A stretch of 64,000 nt of DNA from Rubellimicrobium arenae (lineage in GTDB: Bacteria > Pseudomonadota > Alphaproteobacteria > Rhodobacterales > Rhodobacteraceae). The stretch spans positions 1 through 64,000 of the forward strand of contig NZ_JAFMST010000007.1 of NCBI RefSeq assembly GCF_017916275.1, given 5' to 3'. Below, piece by piece: positions 1-9,115 of this stretch (position 1 is its first letter; the number at the start of each line of letters is the position of its first letter). Under the pieces are notes generated by a model. That model did not search any database. It was not told the origin of the DNA and saw nothing but the letters and a program-made list of their open reading frames with translations. The position numbers were made by a program, and so were the translations under genes.

Positions 1-82
1 TCAGCCCCACCATGATGAGCTTCACCGCAAAGGTCGCGTGGGCAAACAGCCCCCACATCGTGTAGTCGGTCGCCTGGTCCAT
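1..82 (-). CDS. MotA/TolQ/ExbB-type proton channel, N-terminal fragment
   Basis: Only the first 27 codons lie in the window, read leftwards from an ATG at 82-80; the rest is beyond position 1. The N-terminus (MDQATDYTMWGLFAHA, then a hydrophobic stretch with KLIMVGL) resembles the first cytoplasmic/membrane segment of TolQ and ExbB proteins, which drive TonB or TolA with the proton gradient at the inner membrane. It follows the small secreted protein at 108-563 on the same strand by 25 nt, so the two are probably co-transcribed. The siderophore receptor nearby favours an ExbB role over TolQ. The call rests on a short fragment plus context. Confidence 0.6.
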   Translation of the reverse strand, partial: MDQATDYTMWGLFAHATFAVKLIMVGL

Positions 83-107
83 GTGCCTGATCCTTTGGGG
101 TCGGGGG

Positions 108-563
108 TCAGCCGATCAGCTCGATCCGGTTGCGGCTCGACAGGGCGAGCCCCGAGATGCAGGTGGCCGGGTCCGCCCCGGCGCCGTCGCAGGTCGTCAC
201 CCCGTTGATGAGCACCTGCCCGATGGCGTCGCAGGCCAGCCCCGCGAGATCGAACTGGCGCACCCGGGGGCGTCCGGCCGGCAGGTCTCCGAAGTCGAAC
301 AGCGTGACCTGCTCCACCTGCCCCGCCGTCGACAGCACCACCGTCTCGAGCGACAGGCTCGCAAGGTCCGTCCCGAGCCCGTTCTCGGCCAGGAAGGTCA
401 ACCGGCAGCCCCCTTCGGTCGGGGCGGCGTCGTTCAGCTCGACCGAAAGCGACGGGGCCGCCGCCGAAGGCGCCGCGTCCTGCGCCTGAAGGGTCATCGG
501 CGCCAGAGCCACAAGGGCAAGCACTCCGGCGGGCCAGCGGATCGGGAGGGAGGGTCTGGTCAT
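108..563 (-). CDS. Small secreted protein of unknown function beside exbB
   Basis: The 151-residue product has a cleavable signal peptide (basic start, hydrophobic core to about residue 26, cleavage near LQAQ-DAAP) and then a compact domain of about 120 residues. Four cysteines are visible (EGGCR, LACDA, TTCDG, ATCIS), so disulfides in the periplasm are likely. I do not recognise a named domain. It lies directly upstream of the exbB/tolQ start on the same strand and is divergent from the AraC regulator and siderophore receptor, so it may belong to the TonB energising system. That role is inferred from position only. The coding pattern, signal peptide and gene spacing make it a convincing real gene. 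Confidence 0.75.
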   Translation of the reverse strand: MTRPSLPIRWPAGVLALVALAPMTLQAQDAAPSAAAPSLSVELNDAAPTEGGCRLTFLAENGLGTDLASLSLETVVLSTAGQVEQVTLFDFGDLPAGRPRVRQFDLAGLACDAIGQVLINGVTTCDGAGADPATCISGLALSSRNRIELIG

Positions 564-833
564 CGGAGCCTTTCCGTCAGTGGTTCTAGGACCGGATGTC
601 GCGGGGGGCCGCCAGGACGGCCCGGCCCGCAGGTCCGGGGTCGAGGGTCCGGTCAGGCCGGCAGGACTCGACGTCCCTGATCCGCTATGCTACCCGACTA
701 AAACCGTCAAGTATTGAGTTGGCGCGTTCCCTTCCGCCCTGGAGGGACGCGGACCAGGCGGATCGATCGCATCCGGCACGCCCCGGCCTTTCGGCATCGG
801 GGGAGGGCCGACCTCAACCCGGCCGGAGGTGCC

Positions 834-1709
834 ATGGCGTTTCGCCCCAACATGACCGCCTTCACCGATGGGATCCGCCTGCTGGGTGGCCTGCGATGGC
901 GCAGTTGGGACGGCACCGTCGCGGACCTTTGGGAGGCGACCGGCGACAATGGCGGCTGCGGGCAATACGAGTCGCCCGACCCACGGATCGTGGTCTTCCT
1001 GGGCGACGGCCCCGCCCCCATCCGCCTTTCCGCCCGGCCCGGCGGCTCGACCGCCGGGAAGGTCGCCTTCGTTCCGGCGGGCCAGCCCATCTGGAGCCAG
1101 GTCGTCGAGGCCCGCCCGTTCCGTCACCTGGACCTGCATTTCGATCGCGCCCATCTGACCCGACGCCTGCGGGACCGGCAGGACACCCGGCGGCGCGCCA
1201 CGCTGGACCGGCCCGTGCTGCTCGACGGCCATCCGCAAGTCGAGCACTTGGCCGGCCTCCTGGCGGCCGAAGTGACGGAGCCACGGCACGACGACCTCGT
1301 GCCCGAGGCCCTGGCGACGGCGATGCTGGGCATGATCCTGGCCCTGCCGCCCGAGGCGGACCCGGACGCGTCGCGCGGGGGGCTCACGCCGGCTCAGCTC
1401 CGCCGCGTGGTCGACCTGATGCAATCGGAGCTGCATCGGAAGCTGAGCGTGGCCGAGATGGCCGATGCCGCCGGGTTGTCGGAAAGCTGGTTCGCCCATG
1501 CCTTCCGGCAAAGCATGGGGATCTCGCCGGTTCGCCACCTGACCCGGCTCCGGATCGATGCCGCGCGGCGGCTCCTGCTCGGGGGCGGCCCCACGATCGG
1601 GGAGATCGCGGTCGCCACGGGCTTTGCCGATCAGGCGCACTTCACCCGCGTCTTCCGCGAGGCGACCGGCACCACGCCGGCGGCCTGGCGGCGGCATCAT
1701 GGCATCTGA
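834..1709 (+). CDS. AraC-family transcriptional regulator
   Basis: The chosen start is an ATG preceded by GGAGG at 825-829, giving 291 residues; the reading frame stays open upstream without a better start. The first 180 or so residues form an AraC-type N-terminal (cupin-like) region. The last 100 carry the double helix-turn-helix: a first HTH around KLSVAEMADAAGLSESWF and a second around PTIGEIAVATGFADQAHFTR, followed by the usual FREATGTTPAAWR tail. It sits 149 nt upstream of a TonB siderophore receptor on the same strand, and that gap contains three 20-bp-spaced repeats suited to an AraC protein. It is probably a siderophore-responsive activator of the receptor (inference). Confidence 0.92.
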   Translation: MAFRPNMTAFTDGIRLLGGLRWRSWDGTVADLWEATGDNGGCGQYESPDPRIVVFLGDGPAPIRLSARPGGSTAGKVAFVPAGQPIWSQVVEARPFRHLDLHFDRAHLTRRLRDRQDTRRRATLDRPVLLDGHPQVEHLAGLLAAEVTEPRHDDLVPEALATAMLGMILALPPEADPDASRGGLTPAQLRRVVDLMQSELHRKLSVAEMADAAGLSESWFAHAFRQSMGISPVRHLTRLRIDAARRLLLGGGPTIGEIAVATGFADQAHFTRVFREATGTTPAAWRRHHGI

Positions 1710-1724
1710 CGGCATTTTGCCAAC

Positions 1725-1771
1725 GGATCCGTCAACTCACGACAGGATCCGGCAAGACGCGGCCGGATACC
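1725..1771 (+). promoter_or_regulatory. Three 20-bp-phased direct repeats, putative AraC-protein operator
   Basis: GGATCCG occurs at 1725-1731 and 1745-1751, and the related GGATACC at 1765-1771, exactly 20 bp apart each time. The first two copies also share CAA two bases further on. Direct repeats spaced by about two helical turns on one DNA face are typical of AraC-family binding sites. They lie between the AraC gene and the receptor it probably controls, ending 88 nt before the receptor start. A CATAAA at 1775-1780 could serve as a -10 element. Confidence 0.55.
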
Positions 1772-1858
1772 CGACATAAATGCTCGGAAAACAGATTGGC
1801 CGCGGCGCAGGGCTTGCCCCGTGCTGCGCGGCCAAGACCACTCAAGGAAGGATCATCG

Positions 1859-4009
1859 ATGCCCCGCCCACCCCGTCTGGCCTCGCTCCTGGGCCAGACC
1901 GCCCTTGTGACCGTCCTGCCGGTCCTTGCCGCCGCGCAGCAGGCCGCCCCCGCGCCGTCCGACGTCGTCGACCTGGGCCAGATCACGTTCAGCGTGCTCG
2001 GCGCGGATCCGGTGGGCGACCGGGCCAATCCCTTCACCCTGACGGGGGTCAAGACCGCCACGCCCATCACCGAGGTGCCCCAGTCGGTCAGCGTGGTCAG
2101 CGCCGAGCAGGTCGCCGCGACCAACGCCGCCAAGGTGGACGAGGTGCTGGCCTACTCGGCCGGGGTGCAGGCCGCGCCCTACGGCTATGACAGCGACACC
2201 AACTGGTTCTTCACGCGCGGCTTCGACGCCACGCAGACGGGCGTGTTCCTGGACGGCCTGCAACTCCTGTCCTACGGCTTCGGCGCGGTCTACGTCGATC
2301 CCTTCCTCGTGGAGCGCGTCGAGGTGCTGCGCGGCCCGTCCTCCATGCTGTATGGCGCGTCCAACCCGGGCGGCGTGGTCAACTATGTCAGCCGCCTGCC
2401 GGGCGGCGAGCCCGGCGCCCTGGCCGAGGCCGGGGTCGACAGCGAAGGGCGGGCCTGGACCAGCTACGACCAGGGCGGGACCACGAACGGCGGACTGGCC
2501 TACCGCTTCGGGGCCAAGCTCCAGCGCGTGGACGGCCACGGCGCCTTCGACGACGGGCTGGAAGGCGTCCTGACGGGGGGCGTCGCCAAGACCTTCGGGA
2601 ACGGCGGCACGCTAACCGTCACCACGAGCTACACCCGCATGGACGAGGATCACGTCGGCGGGGCCTGGCTGCCCTACTACGGCACCGTGGAGCCCACCTC
2701 CTTCGGCACCTTCGACCGTTACTTCAACACCGGCGAGCCCGGCTACGACTCCTATGAGCGCGAGCAGTGGCTGGCCACGGCGATCTACCGGCAGGACATC
2801 GGCGCCTGGCGGCTCACCAACACCACCCGATACAGCTGGGTGGACCTGTCCGAGCGCGCGGTCCTGGGCCTGGGCTACACGACCGGGGCGCAGCCCCTGA
2901 ACGGGGACGACAGCCTGTTCCGCCTGGGCTTCATCCTCGACTCCGAGGCGACCAGCCTGAACAACGACCTGCGGATCGAGCGGACCTTCACGACCGGGGC
3001 CGTCGAGCACCAGCTCCTGTTCGGACTGGATGCCAAGCACTACGAGCTGGACGAGGTGCAGTCCTATCCCGCGGCGGGCCCGCTCTCGGCCTCGGACCCG
3101 GACTACGGCACGATCCCGACCGACGGCGGCTTCCCGACCTCGGTGGACCTGCGGATGAACCAGCTCGGCCTTTACGCCCAGGATCAGCTGCGCTGGGGCG
3201 ACGGCTGGATCGCGACCCTGAACGGCCGTTACGATCTCGTGGACATCGACGTGACGCGGGGCGGCGTCGAAGGCGCCTCGCGCGAGGATGGCGAGTTCTC
3301 CTGGCGGATGAGCCTCGCCCGGGAGATCGGCAACGCGGTGCCCTATGTGACCGCCGGCACCTACTTCAACCCGAACGTGGTGGAGCTGCCGCTGTCCGGC
3401 GACGTGTCGCCCGAGTCCGGCCGTCAGGTCGAGGCGGGCGTGAAATGGTCCCCGAACGAGCGGACGCTGCTGACCTTCGCGGCGTTCCAGATCGACCGGG
3501 AGGACATCGTCGACACCCGCTGGACGGGCTCGACCACGCCCTACGAGCCGGTCCTGATCGGCGATGTCCGGTCGCGCGGGTTCGAGATCGAGGCCCAGGG
3601 CGAGCTCGTGGACGGCCTGACCTACCGGGCCAGCCTCACCTCGCTCGATGTCGAGGTGACGGAGAACGAGGCCACCCCGGCGCTGGAGGGCACGACCCCC
3701 TGGCGGGTCATCGAGGACCAGGCCGCCTTTGCGGTCGCCTGGCAGCCGGCGGCGGCCGAAGGGCTGACCGTCTCGGCAGGGGTGCGCGTCATGGGCCCGT
3801 CCTGGGCCGACAACGAGAACACGCTGCGCGTGCCTTTGACGGTGCTGTACGACGCCGGGATGTCCTATGACTTCGAGGGGGGCTGGACCGCCAACGTCGA
3901 CGTCTCGAACCTCACGGATGAGGATTACGTCGCCGCCTGCCAGGGGGCCACGACCTGCTACCAGGGCGAAGGCCGCAACGTCAGCCTCGCCGTCCGCAAG
4001 AGCTTCTGA
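1859..4009 (+). CDS. TonB-dependent siderophore receptor
   Basis: The outer-membrane receptor takes up a ferric siderophore using TonB energy. The 716-residue protein starts at an ATG with AAGGA at 1844-1848. A signal peptide ends near the VLAAAQQ stretch. The plug domain (about residues 60-170) shows the hallmarks TPITEVPQSVSVVS, FFTRGFDA, RVEVLRGPSSMLYG and NPGGVVNYVSRLP. The rest is a beta barrel ending in a terminal phenylalanine (AVRKSF) for BAM recognition. The plug motifs match the ferrichrome/catecholate receptor family, but the ligand cannot be read from sequence. The upstream AraC regulator and its repeats suggest ligand-responsive expression. Confidence 0.93.
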   Translation: MPRPPRLASLLGQTALVTVLPVLAAAQQAAPAPSDVVDLGQITFSVLGADPVGDRANPFTLTGVKTATPITEVPQSVSVVSAEQVAATNAAKVDEVLAYSAGVQAAPYGYDSDTNWFFTRGFDATQTGVFLDGLQLLSYGFGAVYVDPFLVERVEVLRGPSSMLYGASNPGGVVNYVSRLPGGEPGALAEAGVDSEGRAWTSYDQGGTTNGGLAYRFGAKLQRVDGHGAFDDGLEGVLTGGVAKTFGNGGTLTVTTSYTRMDEDHVGGAWLPYYGTVEPTSFGTFDRYFNTGEPGYDSYEREQWLATAIYRQDIGAWRLTNTTRYSWVDLSERAVLGLGYTTGAQPLNGDDSLFRLGFILDSEATSLNNDLRIERTFTTGAVEHQLLFGLDAKHYELDEVQSYPAAGPLSASDPDYGTIPTDGGFPTSVDLRMNQLGLYAQDQLRWGDGWIATLNGRYDLVDIDVTRGGVEGASREDGEFSWRMSLAREIGNAVPYVTAGTYFNPNVVELPLSGDVSPESGRQVEAGVKWSPNERTLLTFAAFQIDREDIVDTRWTGSTTPYEPVLIGDVRSRGFEIEAQGELVDGLTYRASLTSLDVEVTENEATPALEGTTPWRVIEDQAAFAVAWQPAAAEGLTVSAGVRVMGPSWADNENTLRVPLTVLYDAGMSYDFEGGWTANVDVSNLTDEDYVAACQGATTCYQGEGRNVSLAVRKSF

Positions 4010-4044
4010 GCCAACGCCGGCTTCGACGGGCCGGGATCATCACG

Positions 4045-4079
4045 GGGGGGAGGGCACGTTCCCGTGCCCTTCCCCCTTT
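4045..4079 (+). terminator. Intrinsic terminator after the siderophore receptor
   Basis: GGGCACG (4052-4058) pairs with CGTGCCC (4063-4069) over a 4-nt loop. The stem extends through A-T and G-C pairs into a G-run/C-run and is followed by TTT. It lies 36 nt after the receptor stop. Confidence 0.75.
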
Positions 4080-4450
4080 GCCATTCGCATGACGCCTGTG
4101 AGGTGAGGGCGACGGAAACCCTCGCCCGATCCGTTCAAGGGCCGGTCGGGCAGAACCCTCCCGCCCTCCTCGACGCCGTTCCCGCGGGACCTGACGGGTC
4201 CGGCGGACCTCACTCAGGCAAGGATGGACATGGATTCAGAGGCGCTCTCCCGGCCAGGGCTGGCCCGCCAGCCTGCGGTGGTGGCATTCGTGCCCCGGAG
4301 CCCGAGGGCCTGGCGCGGGCGCGGGCGCGTGCGCCACGGTCCGACACGGAGGGAACTTCGGCGTGACCGGGCGGAACGGTTCGCTGCCAGCATTATGTTG
4401 ATCAGGGGAACGACGGCGGCGATGCCCCGGCAAGAGGAAGAGGACAGGCC

Positions 4451-5797
4451 ATGCAGATCGGACCGATGATCAGCCGCGCGGGGTTCGGGCGGGCCGTCGC
4501 CGGGCTTGGCGCGATCGGGCTGGCCGTCTCGCTCGGGCTGGGCCCGATGGCGGCGCTGGCGCAGTCGGCGGGCGGACCGCCGGGCGGCGGCCCCGGGGGG
4601 GCGCCCTCGGGGCCCACCCAGGTCGGCGTCATCGAGCTCGCCACCGAGGAGATCCCCTACACGCTGACCCTGCCGGGCCGGGCCGTGGCCTATGAGGAGG
4701 CCGCGATCCGGCCCCGGGTCGCCGGAGCCATCGAGGAGGTGGCCTACCAGCCGGGCCAGCCGGTGGCCGCGGGCGATCTCCTGTTCCGGATCGAGGACGA
4801 CACCTATGCCGCCGACGTCGCCGCCGCCGAGGCGAACGTCGCAGGCGCCCAGGCCAGCGTCGCCACCGCGCAGGCCACGGTGGAGCGCTACCGCACCCTG
4901 CAGGGGAGCGCCGTCACCCGCGCCGACCTGGAAACCGCCGAGGCCGCCCTGTCGCAGTCGCAGGCCACGCTCGCTTCGGCGGAGGCCGCGCTCCAGTCCG
5001 CGCGCCTTGATCTCCAGCGGACCGAGATCCGCAGTCCGATCGACGGCATCCCCAGCGTCTCGGAGGTGTCCCTGGGCGAGATCGTCACCGCCAACCAGGC
5101 CGAGGCGCTGGCCACGGTGACGCGCCTTGATCCCATCTACGTGGACCTGACCGAATCCAGCGCCCGCATGATGCGGATCCGGGAGCGCATCGACGCCGGA
5201 ACCCTGGCGGCCGGCGACACGCTTGGCCTCAAGCTGGTGCTGGAGACGGGGGAAACCTACGGGAACGAGGGCACCCTGGTCACCCCCGGCACCACCGTCT
5301 CCGAAACCACCGGCACGGTCGATTTCCGGGTGCGCTTCCCCAATCCCGACCGCCGCATCCTTCCAGGGCAGTTCCTCCGGGTGGAGGTCACGCTGGGCAC
5401 CAGCGCGGGGATCATCGTCCCGCAGCGCGCCACCAGCCGCGCGCCGGACGGCTCGCTCACCGCCTTCGTGGCGCAGGAGGGTCTCGCGCGTCAGGTCACG
5501 CTGACGACCACCGGGACGCATGACAACGGCTGGATCGTGACCGAGGGCGTGCAGCCGGGCGAGATGCTGATCGTGGACGGCCTGAACAACCTTCGCGACG
5601 GAGCCGAGGTCGAGACCGTTCCGGTCGAGATCGACGACCAGGGCGTGGTGCGCGACCTGGCCCCGGCCGGGGCGGAGCCCACGGCCGGGCAGGACGGCGC
5701 GGCGCAGCAGGGAGAAACCGCCCAGCAGGCCAACGCCGCCCCGTCTGCCACGGGCGCATCGGCCCCCGGCACCCCCGCCCCCGCCCGACAGGAGTGA
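4451..5797 (+). CDS. RND efflux periplasmic adaptor (MexA/AcrA family)
   Basis: This is the membrane-fusion subunit that links an inner-membrane RND pump to an outer-membrane channel. The 448-residue product has an N-terminal signal/anchor (hydrophobic to about residue 38, ending MAALAQS). The biotinyl-lipoyl half-motif (IRPRVAGAIEEVAYQPGQPV, about residues 84-103) is followed by an alanine/glutamine-rich coiled hairpin at about 115-190, the second lipoyl half (QRTEIRSPIDGI) and beta-barrel domains. A low-complexity Pro/Ala/Gln tail follows residue 415. An RBS (GAGGA) precedes the ATG, and the permease begins 6 nt after the stop. No TolC homologue or regulator is adjacent. Confidence 0.93.
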   Translation: MQIGPMISRAGFGRAVAGLGAIGLAVSLGLGPMAALAQSAGGPPGGGPGGAPSGPTQVGVIELATEEIPYTLTLPGRAVAYEEAAIRPRVAGAIEEVAYQPGQPVAAGDLLFRIEDDTYAADVAAAEANVAGAQASVATAQATVERYRTLQGSAVTRADLETAEAALSQSQATLASAEAALQSARLDLQRTEIRSPIDGIPSVSEVSLGEIVTANQAEALATVTRLDPIYVDLTESSARMMRIRERIDAGTLAAGDTLGLKLVLETGETYGNEGTLVTPGTTVSETTGTVDFRVRFPNPDRRILPGQFLRVEVTLGTSAGIIVPQRATSRAPDGSLTAFVAQEGLARQVTLTTTGTHDNGWIVTEGVQPGEMLIVDGLNNLRDGAEVETVPVEIDDQGVVRDLAPAGAEPTAGQDGAAQQGETAQQANAAPSATGASAPGTPAPARQE

Positions 5798-5803
5798 GCC
5801 GAC

Positions 5804-8800
5804 ATGCCCCGCTTCTTCATCCACCGCCCGGTCTTCGCCTGGGTGCTCGCCATCGTCACCATGCTGGCCGGGGCGTTTGCCCTCACCACGCTGTCGGTGT
5901 CGCAGTACCCTGACATCGCGCCCACCACCGTCCGCATCTCCGGCTCCTATCCCGGCGCGACGGCCGAGGCGGTGCAGGGTTCCGTGACCCAGGTGATCGA
6001 GGACGGCCTCACGGGGCTCGACGGCCTGCTTTACATGGTCTCCTCCTCGCGCGAGGGGTCGGCCAGCATCACCCTGACCTTCGACGAAAGCATCGAGGGC
6101 GCCGACGCGCAGAACGAGGTCCAGAGCCGCGTCCAGCAGGTCGAGGGACGGCTCCCGGACGCCGTGCAGCGCAGCGGCGTGACAGTCTCGCGATCCTCAT
6201 CCTCCATCCTCCTGGTGGGCTCGCTGGTGTCGACGGACGGGCGCTACACCACGCTCCAGCTGGGCGACATCCTGTCCACCACCATCGAGGGGCCGGTCCA
6301 GCGGACCGAGGGCGTCGGCGGCATCAACGCCTTCGGATCGGGTTACGCCATGCGGATCTGGCTCGACCCGCTCAGGCTCGCCCAGTACCAGCTCACGCCG
6401 TCCGACATCGTTTCGGCGGTCGAGGCGCAGAACACGACCGTCTCGGTGGGCGCGCTGGGCACGCAGCCGGTGATCCCCGGCCAGCAGTTCACCGCCACGA
6501 TCACCGCCCAAAGCCAGCTCTCCACCGTCGAGGAGTTCGAGGGCATCCAGGTCAAGACCGGCGGCACCGGCACCGTCTACCTGGGCGACGTGGCCCGGGT
6601 CGAGATCGGGCAGGAGCGCTATGGCGGCGACTCCCGGTTCAACGGCCTGCCGGCCTCGGGCTTCGGCGTGAACCTGGCCACGGGCGCCAACGCCGTGGAC
6701 ACCGCCGCCGCCGTGCGGGCGACGCTGGCCGACCTCGAGGGCGCCCTGCCCGAGGGCGTCGAGATCCGCTACGCCTACGACACCTCCCCCTTCGTGGAGC
6801 TCTCCATCGAGCAGGTGGAGCACACCTTGATCGAGGCGGTCGCGCTCGTGTTCCTGGTGATCCTCGTGTTCCTCCAGAACTGGCGCGCGACGCTGATCCC
6901 GGTGATCGCCGTGCCCGTGGTCCTGCTCGGCACCTTCGCGGTGCTGGCCATCCTGGGGTATTCGATCAACACGCTGACCATGTTCGCCATGGTGCTGGCC
7001 ATCGGCCTGCTGGTGGACGACGCCATCGTGGTGGTCGAGAACGTCGAGCGGGTGATGGAGGACGAGCACCTGCCCCCCGTCGAAGCCACCGAGAAGAGCA
7101 TGTCCCAGATCACCGGGGCGCTCATCGGCATCGCGCTGGTGCTGTCGGCGGTGTTCCTGCCCATGGCCTTCTTCCCGGGCTCCACGGGCGTGATCTACCG
7201 GCAGTTCTCGGCCACGATCATCTCGGCCATGGTGCTGTCGGCGCTGGTGGCGCTGATCCTGACGCCCGCCCTTTGCGCCTCCTTCCTCAAGGCGCGACGG
7301 CCCGGCGGCGGCTTCTGGCCCGCCCGCGTCTTCAACAGGGGCTTCGACGCGACCACGCGGGGCTATGCGGCGACCGTCCGGCGCATCGTCGCCTGGCCGC
7401 TCCTGGCCCTCCTGGTGCTTTGCGGGATCGGCTTGGCGGCGTGGCAGATCTACGGGCGGCTCGACAGCTCCTTCCTGCCCTCCGAGGACCAGGGCGTGCT
7501 GATGACGCAGATCAACCTGTCCGAGGGGGCCACCTCCGCCCAGACCGCGGCCGTCGTCGAGGAGGTCGAGAACTACATGCTGAACGAGGAGTCCGCGGCC
7601 GTGGAGTCGACCTTCGCCGCGCTCAGCTTCGGCTTCCAGGGCACCGGCCAGAACCGGGCCATGCTCTTCATCAAGCTCAAGGACTTCGAGGAGCGGTCGG
7701 ACCCCGAGCTGTCCGCCGCCTCGGTGGCCCAGCGCGCCAACGCCCGCTTCTCGGGCCACCGCGCCGGCCGGATCTTCATCATCCAGCCGCCGGCCATCCA
7801 GGGGCTCGGCAACGCGTCGGGCTTTTCGATGTATCTCGTGGACCAGACCAGCGCCGGCACCGACGCCCTCCGCACCGCCGCCGAGCGTCTGGTGGAGATG
7901 GCCGAGACCGATGGCCGGGTCCAAAGCGTCCGCGCCACCGGGACCGAGGACGAGAGCGCGCTCCGCATCAACATCGACCAGCAGAAGGCCGAAAGCTTCG
8001 GCCTGTCGGTGCCGCAGGTGAATGCGATGCTGTCGATCATCTTCGCGGGCGAGAACGTCAACGACTTCGTGCTCGGCTCGACCCTCCGTCCCGTCATGGT
8101 CCAGGGCGAGGCCGCCTCGCGCATGCAGCCCGAGGACATCGAGAGCTGGTACGCCCGCAACGCGGACGGCGAGATGGTGCCCTTCTCGTCCTTCATCACG
8201 ACCGACTGGTCGCCCGTCGCGCCGACGCTGTCGCGCATCGACGGCCAGCCCGCGCTGTCCATCGACGGCTCCGAGGCGCCGGGCACCAGCTCGGGCGAGG
8301 CCATGGACGCCATGGAGGAGATGGTCTCGCAGATCCCCGGCGGCTGGGGCGTCGCCTGGACCGGCCTCAGCTATCAGGAACGGCAGTCGGGCAACCAGGC
8401 ACCCTACCTTTACGCCCTCTCGATCCTGGTGGTCTTCCTGTGCCTCGCCGCCCTCTACGAGAGCTGGGCGATCCCGTTCTCGGTCATGCTCTCGGTGCCC
8501 GTGGGCGTCCTTGGCGCGCTGGCGGCCGCCTGGATCTTCGGGCAGTCGAACGACGTGTATTTCAAGGTGGGCCTGCTCACGACGATCGGCCTCGCGGCCA
8601 AGAACGCCATCCTGATCGTGGAGTTCGCCCGCGAGCTGGAGGCGCAGGGCCGAACCGCCGCGCAGGCCGCGTCCGAGGCCGCCCGGCTCCGGCTCCGGCC
8701 CATCCTGATGACCTCGATCGCCTTCGCGCTGGGCGTCGTGCCGCTGGCCACCGCCACCGGAGCCGGCGCGGGCGCGCAGAACGCCATCGGCATCGGCGTC

Positions 8801-8929
8801 CTGGGGGGCACCCTGGCCGCCACCTTCATCGGCATCTTCCTGGTCCCCGCGCTTTACGTCCTCGTCACCCGCCTGACTGGCTGGCGGCGGAGGGCACCGG
8901 CCCCGGACCCCGTGGCGCGGACCTCGTGA
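5804..8929 (+). CDS. RND multidrug efflux permease (AcrB/MexB, HAE1 family)
   Basis: This proton-driven inner-membrane pump exports hydrophobic or amphiphilic compounds as a trimer. Its 1041 residues match the usual AcrB length. The N-terminus MPRFFIHRPVFAWVLAIV is characteristic, and two periplasmic loops flank the expected 12 membrane segments. The proton-relay aspartates lie in TM4 (LLVDDAIVVVEN, D405 and D406), and the partner lysine is in the later AAKNAILIVEF segment. It is translationally close to the adaptor gene (6 nt gap), so the two form a pump operon. Substrates cannot be inferred. Confidence 0.95.
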   Translation: MPRFFIHRPVFAWVLAIVTMLAGAFALTTLSVSQYPDIAPTTVRISGSYPGATAEAVQGSVTQVIEDGLTGLDGLLYMVSSSREGSASITLTFDESIEGADAQNEVQSRVQQVEGRLPDAVQRSGVTVSRSSSSILLVGSLVSTDGRYTTLQLGDILSTTIEGPVQRTEGVGGINAFGSGYAMRIWLDPLRLAQYQLTPSDIVSAVEAQNTTVSVGALGTQPVIPGQQFTATITAQSQLSTVEEFEGIQVKTGGTGTVYLGDVARVEIGQERYGGDSRFNGLPASGFGVNLATGANAVDTAAAVRATLADLEGALPEGVEIRYAYDTSPFVELSIEQVEHTLIEAVALVFLVILVFLQNWRATLIPVIAVPVVLLGTFAVLAILGYSINTLTMFAMVLAIGLLVDDAIVVVENVERVMEDEHLPPVEATEKSMSQITGALIGIALVLSAVFLPMAFFPGSTGVIYRQFSATIISAMVLSALVALILTPALCASFLKARRPGGGFWPARVFNRGFDATTRGYAATVRRIVAWPLLALLVLCGIGLAAWQIYGRLDSSFLPSEDQGVLMTQINLSEGATSAQTAAVVEEVENYMLNEESAAVESTFAALSFGFQGTGQNRAMLFIKLKDFEERSDPELSAASVAQRANARFSGHRAGRIFIIQPPAIQGLGNASGFSMYLVDQTSAGTDALRTAAERLVEMAETDGRVQSVRATGTEDESALRINIDQQKAESFGLSVPQVNAMLSIIFAGENVNDFVLGSTLRPVMVQGEAASRMQPEDIESWYARNADGEMVPFSSFITTDWSPVAPTLSRIDGQPALSIDGSEAPGTSSGEAMDAMEEMVSQIPGGWGVAWTGLSYQERQSGNQAPYLYALSILVVFLCLAALYESWAIPFSVMLSVPVGVLGALAAAWIFGQSNDVYFKVGLLTTIGLAAKNAILIVEFARELEAQGRTAAQAASEAARLRLRPILMTSIAFALGVVPLATATGAGAGAQNAIGIGVLGGTLAATFIGIFLVPALYVLVTRLTGWRRRAPAPDPVARTS

Positions 8930-8942
8930 AGGCGACCCTGCC

Positions 8943-8986
8943 CCGCAGGAGCCGGGAAGGCGGCCGCACCGGGCCCTTCCCTGCGG
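8943..8986 (+). terminator. GC-rich hairpin after the RND operon
   Basis: CCGCAG (8943-8948) pairs with CTGCGG (8981-8986), and inside it GGAAGG (8955-8960) pairs with CCTTCC (8975-8980). There is no U-run, so it may be a weak or factor-assisted terminator. It lies 14 nt after the permease stop. Confidence 0.5.
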
Positions 8987-9115
8987 CGCGCTCTCTCCGC
9001 TAGATGCGCGCCCAGGGCTTCTGGCCCGACGACGACCAGCCCGACCCGGGCCACGACCCCTTCACCCCTGGCCAAGGGGGTGATCCTGAACCCCGACCGC
9101 CCCAAGGACCCTCGA

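Noticed and set aside
596-1858. Upstream extension of the TonB receptor frame by 421 codons
   Set aside because: It runs across the AraC gene in another frame; the ATG at 1859 has an RBS and a signal peptide.
8930-9115. A GTG start at 9080 and an ATG at 9004 for genes before the ABC exporter
   Set aside because: The ATG at 9116 has the best ribosome-binding site; the frame from 9004 is an out-of-frame shadow of the exporter.
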